From Shewanella aestuarii (GTDB lineage: Bacteria > Pseudomonadota > Gammaproteobacteria > Enterobacterales > Shewanellaceae): a DNA stretch of 64,000 nt. The first letter of the stretch is position 1. Every line of letters starts with the position of its first letter. The DNA lies in assembly GCF_011765625.1 (NCBI RefSeq), contig NZ_CP050314.1, positions 62,001 through 126,000 of the forward strand, written 5' to 3'. Of the stretch, positions 8,468-19,556 are shown one piece after another. The position numbers and the translations under genes were made by a program. A model generated the notes under the pieces. It was not told the origin of the DNA. It did no database searches and worked only from the letters and a program-made list of their open reading frames with translations.

Positions 8468-11446
8468 ATGGCCATCAAAAACGAAATTACTATTCTCACG
8501 AGAGCAGAACAGGCAGATCTTTATTCCCCACCCATTTTTTCAATCGAAGAACAACGTCTGTACTTTTCTCTGAACGATGCGGAATTGGCAGTTTTTCGGT
8601 CAATTCGTCTCAGAGCTCATAGATGTTACTTTGTCGCGATTTTGGGATACTTCAAATCAAAGCCCGTCATCCTAGATATCGCTTACTCGCAGGTTTCTAA
8701 GGATTTAATGTTCATCAGTAAAGAGCTGCTTGGCGGCAAGGGGCTCAGACCATTCACTCCCTCACAAAAACAAAAAGATCGACTCTACGCAAAAGTATTA
8801 GACCTTGCTGGTTATCACAAATGGGACGAAAGTCAGCACTTCAATTCTCTTTTCGACCACCTTGTTCAGGTGGGCAATGCCTGGCTGGAGCCGCGTTACC
8901 TCTTTGATACTGCTATTGAATTCCTAACCAGTCACAGCATTGCTATCCCTAGGTACACCGTACTCCAGAGACTGATAAGCAGAGCGATGCAGCAGGTCAG
9001 AAAAGACCTGGCGCACCAACTTAATCAACTCACCAGTCCTGAACTTCACGTCTTTCTGGACAGCATAACAGCCATTGATGACGGACTAAGCCTGAACCAG
9101 CTCAGAGGCGGTGCAAAAAGTCTGACCGTACCTGAACTTAAAAAAGAGCTTGCCCTTTATCATCAGTTAGCGCCATGGCGCACGCAAATCAATGGCGTTA
9201 TCGATGGGCTTAATCTGTCTCTTAAAAATCGACAACACTTCGGTGAGCTCATCAACTATTACGGTAGTAAACTCAAACGATTCAAACGCGCACAGCAGCA
9301 TCTATGGTTGCTATGTCACCTGACAGAGCGGATACAACTGGCACTGGAACGGTTAACTGATGGGTTCATTTACCATATCCGCAAGCAACAAGAAGCTGCC
9401 AACACCTTTGCACAACAAGCAGTGTTCCTGTCCTGGCAGTCAGCCGCGGACAATGTCACGAAAGCGGCAGAGTTACTGCATCTGTTTGTGGATGAGAACA
9501 TTGATGATAATCAACCCTTCTCAGTAGTCAGACAACAGGCATTGAAGGTCATGAATGACAGGGATATCCAGACCCTCTGCCTTTACCTGAAAAAACAGAA
9601 ACGGACCGTGGAAGAGTACCAGTGGCAACATTACGATGAACAATGCAATCTCCTGGAGCAACTGTTAAGGCAGGTGTTCTTGTGCCTTGAATGTGAGGCC
9701 GGTAAAGGCTCAGAAGCCGTCGTCGCCCAACTTCAACAGATGCAGACGGAAATCGCATTCGGTGGACCACTGAAGACGATGGATACGTCGCTCATCCCGA
9801 AAAAGCACCTCCCATGGTTGGTTAAACAGGATAACGTTAACCCGCAACGTTACGAATGGCTGCTCTACCGGCAGTTAACCTCACGACTGAATGGACGCAT
9901 TTATTTGCCAAATGTTACCAAATACCGCGCACTGGAAGACGACCTGATCCCCCAGACATCGCAGGATACCTTGCTGGCCTCATCAACACTGGACAGACTA
10001 AAACAGCCCGCAGAGTTATTGTTACAGGAGAAACAACACCGGCTGGAAAGTGCACTCAAAGACGTTGCTCTCCATATTGATGAGGGAGACAATCGAAATG
10101 TGATCATGAAAAATCGTACCGGTACCCGCTGGCGTCTGCCGACCAAAAGCGCTACATCTCTGGTCAACAATCCCTTTTTTAAGCGAATGCAACCGGTCGG
10201 TATCGCGGATGTACTGCGGTATGTAGAGCGCGAAACCGGGTTCATGAAATGTCTGACTCATGTACTTCCGATACAAAAACAAGGGTTCACTCATCAGGAT
10301 GATTTACTGGCCATTCTGATTGCCAACGCCACTCACCGTGGTGTGTATGGCATGGCGCAGATCTCCGATCGAAGCTATGAACACCTGAGTACGGTGCAGG
10401 CCAACTATATCCGGCCTGAAACGCTGCATGACGCCAGCGACGTGATCAATAATGCGGTTGCAGCGCTACCCATCTTCCGCCACTACCATATTCAGGAGGA
10501 CCAGCTGCATGCCAGTGCGGATGGTCAGAAATTCGAAACCCATCTGGAAACCTTTAAAACCCGGTACTCCTCTAAGTATTTCGGCACCAACAAAGGGATC
10601 ACGGCCATGACACTGGTGGCCAACCACAGCGCCCTCAATGCTCGGATCATCGGTTCCAACGAGCACGAATCACACTATATTTATGACCTGTTACAATCCA
10701 ACAGCAGTGAAATCAAACCTGACGTACTCTCGACAGATACACACGGTGTCAATCATGTTAACTTCGCCTTACTGGATCTATGCGGTTACAGTTTTGCACC
10801 GCGATACGCGCAGTTCAGTAGTGTCATCAATGATCTGTTTGACGTAACTGAAAATGAACACGGCGGCACCAACCTTGCCCTGAAAAAGCCCATCAGGACG
10901 AATGTCATCGAAACGGGATGGCAGGATATTAGGCGCATTGTTCTGTCACTTCAGACAAAGCGAACGACACAGGCAATGCTGGTAAGAAAGTTGTCTGGTT
11001 ATCCTTCGGGGCACCCGACATTACAGGCGCTGACGGAGTATAATCGACTGGTTAAAGCGCAATATTTACTTGACTACATCGACGATGCCAGTTTGCGGCA
11101 GTATGTGCAACGTGCCCTGAACCGGGGAGAAGCATGGCACTTCCTTAGACGAGCCATTGCGTCGGTGAATGGTGATCAGTTCCGTGGCAAAAACGAGTCT
11201 GAAATCGCTATCTGGAATGAATGCGCAAGATTGCTTGCCAACGCGATCATCTACTTCAACTCCGCGATACTGAGTCATCTTCTGGGACACTTTGAAGCGA
11301 GAGGAGATGAAGAGAAAGCGGGTATCACTCGTGCTGTTTCGCCCGTTGCGTGGCAAAATATCAACTTAAGCGGAACGTATAACTTCACTAATACTGGGAA
11401 ATTGCCCAATATTGGCGAAATAACAAGGCCGATAGTGGATGATTAG
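8468..11446 (+). CDS. tnpA: Tn3-family transposase TnpA, 992 aa
   Basis: Full length for a Tn3-family transposase. The N-terminal ~170 residues match the DUF4158-type domain (LTRAEQADLYSPPIFSIEEQ). The C-terminal half holds the DDE catalytic domain, with the conserved block SADGQKFETHLETF (first Asp), STDTHGVNHVNFALLDL (second Asp) and the closing region NESEIAIWNECARLLANAI. The enzyme performs replicative transposition on the 80-bp terminal repeats. The gene starts 139 bases from the left end. No resolvase is encoded, so cointegrates would rely on host recombination. Confidence 0.93.
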   Translation: MAIKNEITILTRAEQADLYSPPIFSIEEQRLYFSLNDAELAVFRSIRLRAHRCYFVAILGYFKSKPVILDIAYSQVSKDLMFISKELLGGKGLRPFTPSQKQKDRLYAKVLDLAGYHKWDESQHFNSLFDHLVQVGNAWLEPRYLFDTAIEFLTSHSIAIPRYTVLQRLISRAMQQVRKDLAHQLNQLTSPELHVFLDSITAIDDGLSLNQLRGGAKSLTVPELKKELALYHQLAPWRTQINGVIDGLNLSLKNRQHFGELINYYGSKLKRFKRAQQHLWLLCHLTERIQLALERLTDGFIYHIRKQQEAANTFAQQAVFLSWQSAADNVTKAAELLHLFVDENIDDNQPFSVVRQQALKVMNDRDIQTLCLYLKKQKRTVEEYQWQHYDEQCNLLEQLLRQVFLCLECEAGKGSEAVVAQLQQMQTEIAFGGPLKTMDTSLIPKKHLPWLVKQDNVNPQRYEWLLYRQLTSRLNGRIYLPNVTKYRALEDDLIPQTSQDTLLASSTLDRLKQPAELLLQEKQHRLESALKDVALHIDEGDNRNVIMKNRTGTRWRLPTKSATSLVNNPFFKRMQPVGIADVLRYVERETGFMKCLTHVLPIQKQGFTHQDDLLAILIANATHRGVYGMAQISDRSYEHLSTVQANYIRPETLHDASDVINNAVAALPIFRHYHIQEDQLHASADGQKFETHLETFKTRYSSKYFGTNKGITAMTLVANHSALNARIIGSNEHESHYIYDLLQSNSSEIKPDVLSTDTHGVNHVNFALLDLCGYSFAPRYAQFSSVINDLFDVTENEHGGTNLALKKPIRTNVIETGWQDIRRIVLSLQTKRTTQAMLVRKLSGYPSGHPTLQALTEYNRLVKAQYLLDYIDDASLRQYVQRALNRGEAWHFLRRAIASVNGDQFRGKNESEIAIWNECARLLANAIIYFNSAILSHLLGHFEARGDEEKAGITRAVSPVAWQNINLSGTYNFTNTGKLPNIGEITRPIVDD

Positions 11447-11460
11447 GCTCCAAGCTGAAA

Positions 11461-11540
11461 GTAAACCACCTCCGCAGCCATTTATTGGTGTGGTCTACAG
11501 AGGATTATGTCTTTTTAGAGGGGAAAATCCCTAGAACCCC
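11461..11540 (-). repeat. Right terminal inverted repeat of the Tn3-family element
   Basis: 80 bp; reverse complement matches 8329-8408 at 78 of 80 positions. It directly abuts the segment leading into ISCR2 copy 1. Confidence 0.92.
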
Positions 11541-11542
11541 AC

Positions 11543-11752
11543 CTTGAGACAGAACGCGCCTTGGTCAGAATCCCAGTCGCTGGGCGGGTTTGCGCCTACG
11601 CTCTTGACCCCCACGAGGTCTGGAAAGGGTACGACAACGCCAAAGAATACGCGGCCTTCGTGACCAAGACGCTGGTCAACAAGGACGGCGATATTAAGCG
11701 CCGGATCATGTCGATGTTTAGCCCAGAGGAACGCCCAGACGACAGGGAGTGA
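11543..11752 (+). pseudogene. C-terminal remnant of an unidentified gene
   Basis: An open frame runs from the edge of the Tn3 element to a TGA at 11752 (…RIPVAGRVCAYALDPHEVWK … FSPEERPDDRE). Composition is GC-rich and coding-like, unlike the flanking backbone. It has no start or upstream part, so it is probably a gene tail carried along with the 5' flank of ISCR2 copy 1. The family is not recognised. Confidence 0.45.
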
Positions 11753-11835
11753 CGGGCACTGGCTGGCAATGTCTAGCAACGGCAGGCATTTCGGCTGAGG
11801 GTAAAAGAACTTTCCGCTAAGCGATAGACTGTATG

Positions 11836-13593
11836 TAAACACAGTATTGCAAGGACGCGGAACATGCCTCATGTGGCGGCCAGGACGGCCAGCCGGGATC
11901 GGGATACTGGTCGTTACCAGAGCCACCGACCCGAGCAAACCCTTCTCTATCAGATCGTTGACGAGTATTACCCGGCATTCGCTGCGCTTATGGCAGAGCA
12001 GGGAAAGGAATTGCCGGGCTATGTGCAACGGGAATTTGAAGAATTTCTCCAATGCGGGCGGCTGGAGCATGGCTTTCTACGGGTTCGCTGCGAGTCTTGC
12101 CACGCCGAGCACCTGGTCGCTTTCAGCTGTAAGCGTCGCGGTTTCTGCCCGAGCTGTGGGGCGCGGCGGATGGCCGAAAGTGCCGCCTTGCTGGTTGATG
12201 AAGTACTGCCTGAACAACCCATGCGTCAGTGGGTGTTGAGCTTCCCGTTTCAGCTGCGTTTCCTGTTTGCCAGCCGGCCCGAGATCATGGGGTGGGTGCT
12301 GGGCATCGTTTACCGCGTCATTGCCACGCACCTGGTCAAGAAAGCGGGCCATACCCACCAAGTGGCCAAGACGGGCGCGGTCACCCTGATCCAGCGTTTT
12401 GGATCGGCGCTCAATCTGAATGTTCACTTCCACATGCTGTTTCTCGACGGTGTGTATGTCGAGCAATCCCACGGCTCAGCGCGTTTCCGCTGGGTCAAGG
12501 CGCCGACCAGCCCAGAGCTCACCCAGCTGACGCACACCATCGCCCACCGGGTGGGTCGCTATCTGGAACGGCAAGGCCTGCTGGAACGGGATGTCGAAAA
12601 CAGCTATCTGGCCTCGGATGCGGTGGATGACGACCCGATGACACCCCTGCTGGGGCACTCGATCACTTACCGTATCGCTGTCGGTTCACAGGCGGGGCGA
12701 AAGGTGTTCACTTTGCAAACTCTGCCGACCAGTGGTGATCCGTTCGGTGACGGGATTGGCAAGGTAGCCGGGTCCAGCCTGCACGCCGGCGTGGCGGCCA
12801 GGGCCGATGAACGCAAGAAGCTCGAACGGCTGTGCCGGTACATCAGCCGCCCGGCGGTATCCGAGAAGCGGCTGTCGTTAACACGAGGCGGCAACGTGCG
12901 CTACCAGCTCAAGACGCCGTACCGGGACGGCACCACGCACGTCATTTTCGAACCATTGGATTTCATTGCAAGGCTGGCCGCCCTGGTACCGAAGCCCAGA
13001 GTCAACCTAACCCGCTTCCACGGGGTGTTCGCACCCAACAGTCGGCACCGGGCGTTGGTCACGCCGGCAAAACGGGGCAGGGGCAACAAGGTCAGGGTGG
13101 CTGATGAACCGGCAACACCAGCACAACGGCGAGCGTCGATGACATGGGCGCAACGGCTCAAGCGTGTTTTCAATATCGACATCGAGACCTGCAGCGGCTG
13201 CGGCGGCGCCATGAAAGTCATCGCCTGCATTGAAGACCCTATAGTGATCAAGCAGATCCTTGATCACCTGAAGCACAAAGCCGAAACCAGCGGGACCAGG
13301 GCGTTACCCGAAAGCCGGGCGCCACCGGCTGAGCTGCTCCTGGGTCTGTTTGACTGACGAGCCTGAAGGCCAACGATACCAATCAAAATGCTGCGTTCAC
13401 AGCGCCGCGGCAGGGATCCGCCGTGCTGGTTGTCGGAAAAGGAGCCGCTAGTGGGAAAGAGGAGGGTAAATTTTCAGCGTTGCTGGCTCCCCGTCAGCCG
13501 GATTGGGTTGCATCGCAGGGGTGTCGAAAGAGTCAACTGCGGTCCAAAGCTGTTGGACTTGGGTGAAAAGGGCGTTTATTCTTCCTATACGTT
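11836..13593 (+). mobile_element. ISCR2/ISVsa3 copy 1 (IS91-like)
   Basis: The 1758-bp core shared by all three copies. Copy 1 alone keeps a different 5' flank (before 11836), which is probably native ISCR2 sequence including the terminus end. The 3' boundary ends ...CTTCCTATACGTT, the oriIS side, after which the copies diverge. IS91-like elements move by rolling-circle transposition and can carry adjacent DNA when termination fails. Confidence 0.88.
11864..13357 (+). CDS. ISCR2 (ISVsa3) Y2-type rolling-circle transposase, copy 1, 497 aa
   Basis: Starts MPHVAARTASRDRDTGRYQS. It carries an N-terminal zinc finger (CESCHAEHLVAFSCKRRGFC then CPSCGARR, residues ~79-104), the HUH motif region NLNVHFHMLFLDGVY (~185-200), and a C-terminal CSGCGGAMKVIACIE block. 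Length and sequence match the ISCR2 transposase known from sul2/floR/tet regions. It nicks at oriIS and moves DNA as a single-strand rolling circle. The annotated start is used because an upstream in-frame extension exists only in the copies fused to tet DNA. Confidence 0.93.
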   Translation: MPHVAARTASRDRDTGRYQSHRPEQTLLYQIVDEYYPAFAALMAEQGKELPGYVQREFEEFLQCGRLEHGFLRVRCESCHAEHLVAFSCKRRGFCPSCGARRMAESAALLVDEVLPEQPMRQWVLSFPFQLRFLFASRPEIMGWVLGIVYRVIATHLVKKAGHTHQVAKTGAVTLIQRFGSALNLNVHFHMLFLDGVYVEQSHGSARFRWVKAPTSPELTQLTHTIAHRVGRYLERQGLLERDVENSYLASDAVDDDPMTPLLGHSITYRIAVGSQAGRKVFTLQTLPTSGDPFGDGIGKVAGSSLHAGVAARADERKKLERLCRYISRPAVSEKRLSLTRGGNVRYQLKTPYRDGTTHVIFEPLDFIARLAALVPKPRVNLTRFHGVFAPNSRHRALVTPAKRGRGNKVRVADEPATPAQRRASMTWAQRLKRVFNIDIETCSGCGGAMKVIACIEDPIVIKQILDHLKHKAETSGTRALPESRAPPAELLLGLFD

Positions 13594-13734
13594 CATTAGG
13601 TCATCTAGCCTTTCTTCCGCAGGTTTTGTTCTTGGTTTTTTAGGGGTAATGTCATAGGGTTTGTCTCTTAATATCTTGTGCTAAAAGCAAATCTGATAGG
13701 GGTATCATAGCACTTAATATTGATATGCTAAAAC

Positions 13735-14937
13735 TTAGCTCGCTGGTAGCTTCGCTATTTTAACTATCTTTTTGGTGCTTCTATAAAAAGATAAAATAAA
13801 TACAATCAATAAAACATACATTATCGCACCAATCATCCATATCCAGCCATCCCAACTTGCCAGTGTTTGACCAAAAATAAAGCTAAATAATAATGGGCCG
13901 ATCACCCCCGTCGTATTGGTTAAGCTGACTAGAACGCCTTGTAGCTTACCTTGGTTAGTTTGATTGACTTGAGCTGACATTAACCCCTGTAAGGCTGGTA
14001 GCGCAATACTGCCGCCGGCGAGTAAGATTAATGTAGGGTAAATCATCCAACCCTTTGTCAATAATGACAAAATAATGAATGCTGCTCCATCAACAACAAA
14101 GCCCACAATAATCGTCACTTTTTCATTGAATTTCTTGGCGATTGCGCCCGCTACAAATGCTTGGAACAAGGCATGCATGATGCCTAACCCCGCTAAAGAT
14201 AGGCCGATCTCCATACTGCCCCATTGAAAACGATGTTCCGTAAATAACACCCATGTCGTTGCTGGAATTTGCCCTATCATTTGAGTCATAAAAAAGATAA
14301 ATAACAATAGTATGACTGGCTTGATCACTTGCAGGAAAGGTCGCGAATTTTCTGCTGTTTCTGTGGTGTTTTTTTCAGTATTTTTGATTTTATTATCTTT
14401 AAATATCAACATAATAACTAAAAAAGAGAGCGCATTTAAAATGGCAGCAATAATAAAAGGAAGATGAGCTGAGAATTGCCCTGTAAAGCCGCCAATTGCA
14501 GGGCCAGAGATTAACCCGACACCAAAAGCCGCCCCTAAGCGTCCAAACCACTTAGTACGCTCTTGTGAAGCAGTATTGTCAGCAATAACAGAAGCGGCGA
14601 CCGCACCTGTTGCGCCAGTAACTCCAGAAATTAATCGCCCAACGTATAGCATCCAAAGTGAGCTAGATAATGCAAGCAAAGTGTAATCCACAGCAGCGCC
14701 TGCAAGAGATAGTAGTAATATTGGTCGGCGCCCGAATTTATCAGACCATTTGCCAAGTAGAGGAGCAAAAAAAACCTGCATGATGGCATACAGTGCCAGC
14801 AGGATACCGTAATGATTTGCTAAATTTTCAGCCGACACGTATTCACGTAACAATGTAGGCAATACAGGCATGATCAAGCCGATCCCCATAGCATCTAGGG
14901 CGGTGATCGTTAAAGCGGTGATCGCAAATTTATTCAT
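13735..14937 (-). CDS. tetA: Tetracycline efflux MFS pump TetA, probably tet(59) class, copy 1
   Basis: A 400-aa, 12-helix major-facilitator transporter that exports the Mg-tetracycline complex in exchange for protons. It shows the family motifs LDAMGIGLIMPVLPTLLREY near the start and GKWSDKFGRRPILLLS (motif A, ~61-76), plus GAVAASVIADNTASQERTKW. It is related to, but distinct from, TetB and TetD. From memory of the family and its ISCR2 linkage it best fits tet(59), but I cannot confirm the class without alignment. Divergent from tetR, with two tet operators between. An identical copy lies at 17671-18873. Confidence 0.92.
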   Translation of the reverse strand: MNKFAITALTITALDAMGIGLIMPVLPTLLREYVSAENLANHYGILLALYAIMQVFFAPLLGKWSDKFGRRPILLLSLAGAAVDYTLLALSSSLWMLYVGRLISGVTGATGAVAASVIADNTASQERTKWFGRLGAAFGVGLISGPAIGGFTGQFSAHLPFIIAAILNALSFLVIMLIFKDNKIKNTEKNTTETAENSRPFLQVIKPVILLLFIFFMTQMIGQIPATTWVLFTEHRFQWGSMEIGLSLAGLGIMHALFQAFVAGAIAKKFNEKVTIIVGFVVDGAAFIILSLLTKGWMIYPTLILLAGGSIALPALQGLMSAQVNQTNQGKLQGVLVSLTNTTGVIGPLLFSFIFGQTLASWDGWIWMIGAIMYVLLIVFILSFYRSTKKIVKIAKLPAS

Positions 14938-14944
14938 CGTTTTT

Positions 14945-14962
14945 TCTCTATCATTGATAGAG
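14945..14962. promoter_or_regulatory. tetO: tet operator (O1-like), copy 1
   Basis: TCTCTATCATTGATAGAG, the palindromic TetR-binding site, just before the tetA start on the minus strand. Confidence 0.93.
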
Positions 14963-14972
14963 TTGGAATATA

Positions 14973-14990
14973 TCCCTATCAGTGATAGAG
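14973..14990. promoter_or_regulatory. tetO: tet operator (O2-like), copy 1
   Basis: TCCCTATCAGTGATAGAG, matching the canonical tet operator; lies between the divergent tetA and tetR genes, 28 bases from the first operator. Confidence 0.94.
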
Positions 14991-14999
14991 TGTCAATAG

Positions 15000-15620
<621 letters not shown>

Positions 15621-15677
15621 TAAGGTGTCTGTGTTTTTAGGCTCGCACAATAGGGGGGATTTGTGCGAGTGGTGGAT

Positions 15678-15776
15678 TTATTTAGAACATTGTTTTTCAA
15701 TTTGGCGTTTTTGTTCTACCAATTTTTTAGCTGTTGCCATCGCGAGTTGTTCATCGGCTTGCATTTTTGCTAAACA
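15678..15776 (-). pseudogene. C-terminal gene remnant beside ISCR2 copy 2
   Basis: On the minus strand an open frame runs out of the ISCR2 junction and ends ...MQADEQLAMATAKKLVEQKR... at a TAA (15678-15680). It is the tail of a gene that originally lay next to tetR and was cut by ISCR2 at the TAAACACAG junction (15771). The same remnant is duplicated at 19614-19712. Family unknown; a helical, charged tail. Confidence 0.4.
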
Positions 15777-17528
15777 CAGTATTGCAAGGACGCGGAACAT
15801 GCCTCATGTGGCGGCCAGGACGGCCAGCCGGGATCGGGATACTGGTCGTTACCAGAGCCACCGACCCGAGCAAACCCTTCTCTATCAGATCGTTGACGAG
15901 TATTACCCGGCATTCGCTGCGCTTATGGCAGAGCAGGGAAAGGAATTGCCGGGCTATGTGCAACGGGAATTTGAAGAATTTCTCCAATGCGGGCGGCTGG
16001 AGCATGGCTTTCTACGGGTTCGCTGCGAGTCTTGCCACGCCGAGCACCTGGTCGCTTTCAGCTGTAAGCGTCGCGGTTTCTGCCCGAGCTGTGGGGCGCG
16101 GCGGATGGCCGAAAGTGCCGCCTTGCTGGTTGATGAAGTACTGCCTGAACAACCCATGCGTCAGTGGGTGTTGAGCTTCCCGTTTCAGCTGCGTTTCCTG
16201 TTTGCCAGCCGGCCCGAGATCATGGGGTGGGTGCTGGGCATCGTTTACCGCGTCATTGCCACGCACCTGGTCAAGAAAGCGGGCCATACCCACCAAGTGG
16301 CCAAGACGGGCGCGGTCACCCTGATCCAGCGTTTTGGATCGGCGCTCAATCTGAATGTTCACTTCCACATGCTGTTTCTCGACGGTGTGTATGTCGAGCA
16401 ATCCCACGGCTCAGCGCGTTTCCGCTGGGTCAAGGCGCCGACCAGCCCAGAGCTCACCCAGCTGACGCACACCATCGCCCACCGGGTGGGTCGCTATCTG
16501 GAACGGCAAGGCCTGCTGGAACGGGATGTCGAAAACAGCTATCTGGCCTCGGATGCGGTGGATGACGACCCGATGACACCCCTGCTGGGGCACTCGATCA
16601 CTTACCGTATCGCTGTCGGTTCACAGGCGGGGCGAAAGGTGTTCACTTTGCAAACTCTGCCGACCAGTGGTGATCCGTTCGGTGACGGGATTGGCAAGGT
16701 AGCCGGGTCCAGCCTGCACGCCGGCGTGGCGGCCAGGGCCGATGAACGCAAGAAGCTCGAACGGCTGTGCCGGTACATCAGCCGCCCGGCGGTATCCGAG
16801 AAGCGGCTGTCGTTAACACGAGGCGGCAACGTGCGCTACCAGCTCAAGACGCCGTACCGGGACGGCACCACGCACGTCATTTTCGAACCATTGGATTTCA
16901 TTGCAAGGCTGGCCGCCCTGGTACCGAAGCCCAGAGTCAACCTAACCCGCTTCCACGGGGTGTTCGCACCCAACAGTCGGCACCGGGCGTTGGTCACGCC
17001 GGCAAAACGGGGCAGGGGCAACAAGGTCAGGGTGGCTGATGAACCGGCAACACCAGCACAACGGCGAGCGTCGATGACATGGGCGCAACGGCTCAAGCGT
17101 GTTTTCAATATCGACATCGAGACCTGCAGCGGCTGCGGCGGCGCCATGAAAGTCATCGCCTGCATTGAAGACCCTATAGTGATCAAGCAGATCCTTGATC
17201 ACCTGAAGCACAAAGCCGAAACCAGCGGGACCAGGGCGTTACCCGAAAGCCGGGCGCCACCGGCTGAGCTGCTCCTGGGTCTGTTTGACTGACGAGCCTG
17301 AAGGCCAACGATACCAATCAAAATGCTGCGTTCACAGCGCCGCGGCAGGGATCCGCCGTGCTGGTTGTCGGAAAAGGAGCCGCTAGTGGGAAAGAGGAGG
17401 GTAAATTTTCAGCGTTGCTGGCTCCCCGTCAGCCGGATTGGGTTGCATCGCAGGGGTGTCGAAAGAGTCAACTGCGGTCCAAAGCTGTTGGACTTGGGTG
17501 AAAAGGGCGTTTATTCTTCCTATACGTT
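15771..17528 (+). mobile_element. ISCR2/ISVsa3 copy 2
   Basis: Core identical in extent to copy 1 (1758 bp) but fused at its 5' side to the tet segment. It therefore lacks the native upstream sequence that copy 1 has. Confidence 0.9.
15799..17292 (+). CDS. ISCR2 rolling-circle transposase, copy 2, 497 aa
   Basis: Same protein as at 11864-13357. In this copy the reading frame is open upstream to 15601 because the tet segment is fused in frame, but MPHVAAR at 15799 is the start shared with copy 1 and is preferred. A 66-residue N-terminal extension starting within the end of tetR is possible but unlikely to be used. Confidence 0.92.
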   Translation: MPHVAARTASRDRDTGRYQSHRPEQTLLYQIVDEYYPAFAALMAEQGKELPGYVQREFEEFLQCGRLEHGFLRVRCESCHAEHLVAFSCKRRGFCPSCGARRMAESAALLVDEVLPEQPMRQWVLSFPFQLRFLFASRPEIMGWVLGIVYRVIATHLVKKAGHTHQVAKTGAVTLIQRFGSALNLNVHFHMLFLDGVYVEQSHGSARFRWVKAPTSPELTQLTHTIAHRVGRYLERQGLLERDVENSYLASDAVDDDPMTPLLGHSITYRIAVGSQAGRKVFTLQTLPTSGDPFGDGIGKVAGSSLHAGVAARADERKKLERLCRYISRPAVSEKRLSLTRGGNVRYQLKTPYRDGTTHVIFEPLDFIARLAALVPKPRVNLTRFHGVFAPNSRHRALVTPAKRGRGNKVRVADEPATPAQRRASMTWAQRLKRVFNIDIETCSGCGGAMKVIACIEDPIVIKQILDHLKHKAETSGTRALPESRAPPAELLLGLFD

Positions 17529-17670
17529 CATTAGGTCATCTAGCCTTTCTTCCGCAGGTTTTGTTCTTGGTTTTTTAGGGGGTAATGTCATAGGGTTTGT
17601 CTCTTAATATCTTGTGCTAAAAGCAAATCTGATAGGGGTATCATAGCACTTAATATTGATATGCTAAAAC

Positions 17671-18873
17671 TTAGCTCGCTGGTAGCTTCGCTATTTTAAC
17701 TATCTTTTTGGTGCTTCTATAAAAAGATAAAATAAATACAATCAATAAAACATACATTATCGCACCAATCATCCATATCCAGCCATCCCAACTTGCCAGT
17801 GTTTGACCAAAAATAAAGCTAAATAATAATGGGCCGATCACCCCCGTCGTATTGGTTAAGCTGACTAGAACGCCTTGTAGCTTACCTTGGTTAGTTTGAT
17901 TGACTTGAGCTGACATTAACCCCTGTAAGGCTGGTAGCGCAATACTGCCGCCGGCGAGTAAGATTAATGTAGGGTAAATCATCCAACCCTTTGTCAATAA
18001 TGACAAAATAATGAATGCTGCTCCATCAACAACAAAGCCCACAATAATCGTCACTTTTTCATTGAATTTCTTGGCGATTGCGCCCGCTACAAATGCTTGG
18101 AACAAGGCATGCATGATGCCTAACCCCGCTAAAGATAGGCCGATCTCCATACTGCCCCATTGAAAACGATGTTCCGTAAATAACACCCATGTCGTTGCTG
18201 GAATTTGCCCTATCATTTGAGTCATAAAAAAGATAAATAACAATAGTATGACTGGCTTGATCACTTGCAGGAAAGGTCGCGAATTTTCTGCTGTTTCTGT
18301 GGTGTTTTTTTCAGTATTTTTGATTTTATTATCTTTAAATATCAACATAATAACTAAAAAAGAGAGCGCATTTAAAATGGCAGCAATAATAAAAGGAAGA
18401 TGAGCTGAGAATTGCCCTGTAAAGCCGCCAATTGCAGGGCCAGAGATTAACCCGACACCAAAAGCCGCCCCTAAGCGTCCAAACCACTTAGTACGCTCTT
18501 GTGAAGCAGTATTGTCAGCAATAACAGAAGCGGCGACCGCACCTGTTGCGCCAGTAACTCCAGAAATTAATCGCCCAACGTATAGCATCCAAAGTGAGCT
18601 AGATAATGCAAGCAAAGTGTAATCCACAGCAGCGCCTGCAAGAGATAGTAGTAATATTGGTCGGCGCCCGAATTTATCAGACCATTTGCCAAGTAGAGGA
18701 GCAAAAAAAACCTGCATGATGGCATACAGTGCCAGCAGGATACCGTAATGATTTGCTAAATTTTCAGCCGACACGTATTCACGTAACAATGTAGGCAATA
18801 CAGGCATGATCAAGCCGATCCCCATAGCATCTAGGGCGGTGATCGTTAAAGCGGTGATCGCAAATTTATTCAT
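17671..18873 (-). CDS. tetA: Tetracycline efflux MFS pump TetA, copy 2
   Basis: Protein identical to the copy at 13735-14937, in the second tandem unit. Two copies raise gene dosage of both pump and repressor. Since both carry their own operators, regulation should be unchanged in kind. Confidence 0.92.
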   Translation of the reverse strand: MNKFAITALTITALDAMGIGLIMPVLPTLLREYVSAENLANHYGILLALYAIMQVFFAPLLGKWSDKFGRRPILLLSLAGAAVDYTLLALSSSLWMLYVGRLISGVTGATGAVAASVIADNTASQERTKWFGRLGAAFGVGLISGPAIGGFTGQFSAHLPFIIAAILNALSFLVIMLIFKDNKIKNTEKNTTETAENSRPFLQVIKPVILLLFIFFMTQMIGQIPATTWVLFTEHRFQWGSMEIGLSLAGLGIMHALFQAFVAGAIAKKFNEKVTIIVGFVVDGAAFIILSLLTKGWMIYPTLILLAGGSIALPALQGLMSAQVNQTNQGKLQGVLVSLTNTTGVIGPLLFSFIFGQTLASWDGWIWMIGAIMYVLLIVFILSFYRSTKKIVKIAKLPAS

Positions 18874-18880
18874 CGTTTTT

Positions 18881-18898
18881 TCTCTATCATTGATAGAG
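18881..18898. promoter_or_regulatory. tetO: tet operator (O1-like), copy 2
   Basis: TCTCTATCATTGATAGAG, duplicate of 14945-14962. Confidence 0.93.
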
Positions 18899-18908
18899 TT
18901 GGAATATA

Positions 18909-18926
18909 TCCCTATCAGTGATAGAG
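18909..18926. promoter_or_regulatory. tetO: tet operator (O2-like), copy 2
   Basis: TCCCTATCAGTGATAGAG, duplicate of 14973-14990. Confidence 0.93.
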
Positions 18927-18935
18927 TGTCAATAG

Positions 18936-19556
<621 letters not shown>

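Larger units (their letters stand above)
8329..11540 (+). mobile_element. Complete Tn3-family insertion element, 3212 bp, transposase only
   Basis: Terminal inverted repeats of 80 bp (8329-8408 and 11461-11540) agree at 78 of 80 positions and begin GGGGTTCTAGGGATTTTCCC. Between them lies one full-length tnpA and no resolvase gene, the layout of IS1071-like members of the Tn3 family. The five bases outside the two ends (ACAAT and ACCTT) do not match, so no target duplication survives. A second, truncated copy in the same orientation lies at 25048-26170. The two copies bracket the resistance genes like a composite transposon. Confidence 0.9.

Noticed and set aside
11847..13357. Many overlapping ORFs on both strands inside ISCR2
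   Set aside because: GC-rich codon bias leaves alternative frames open; only the 497-aa frame has known motifs.
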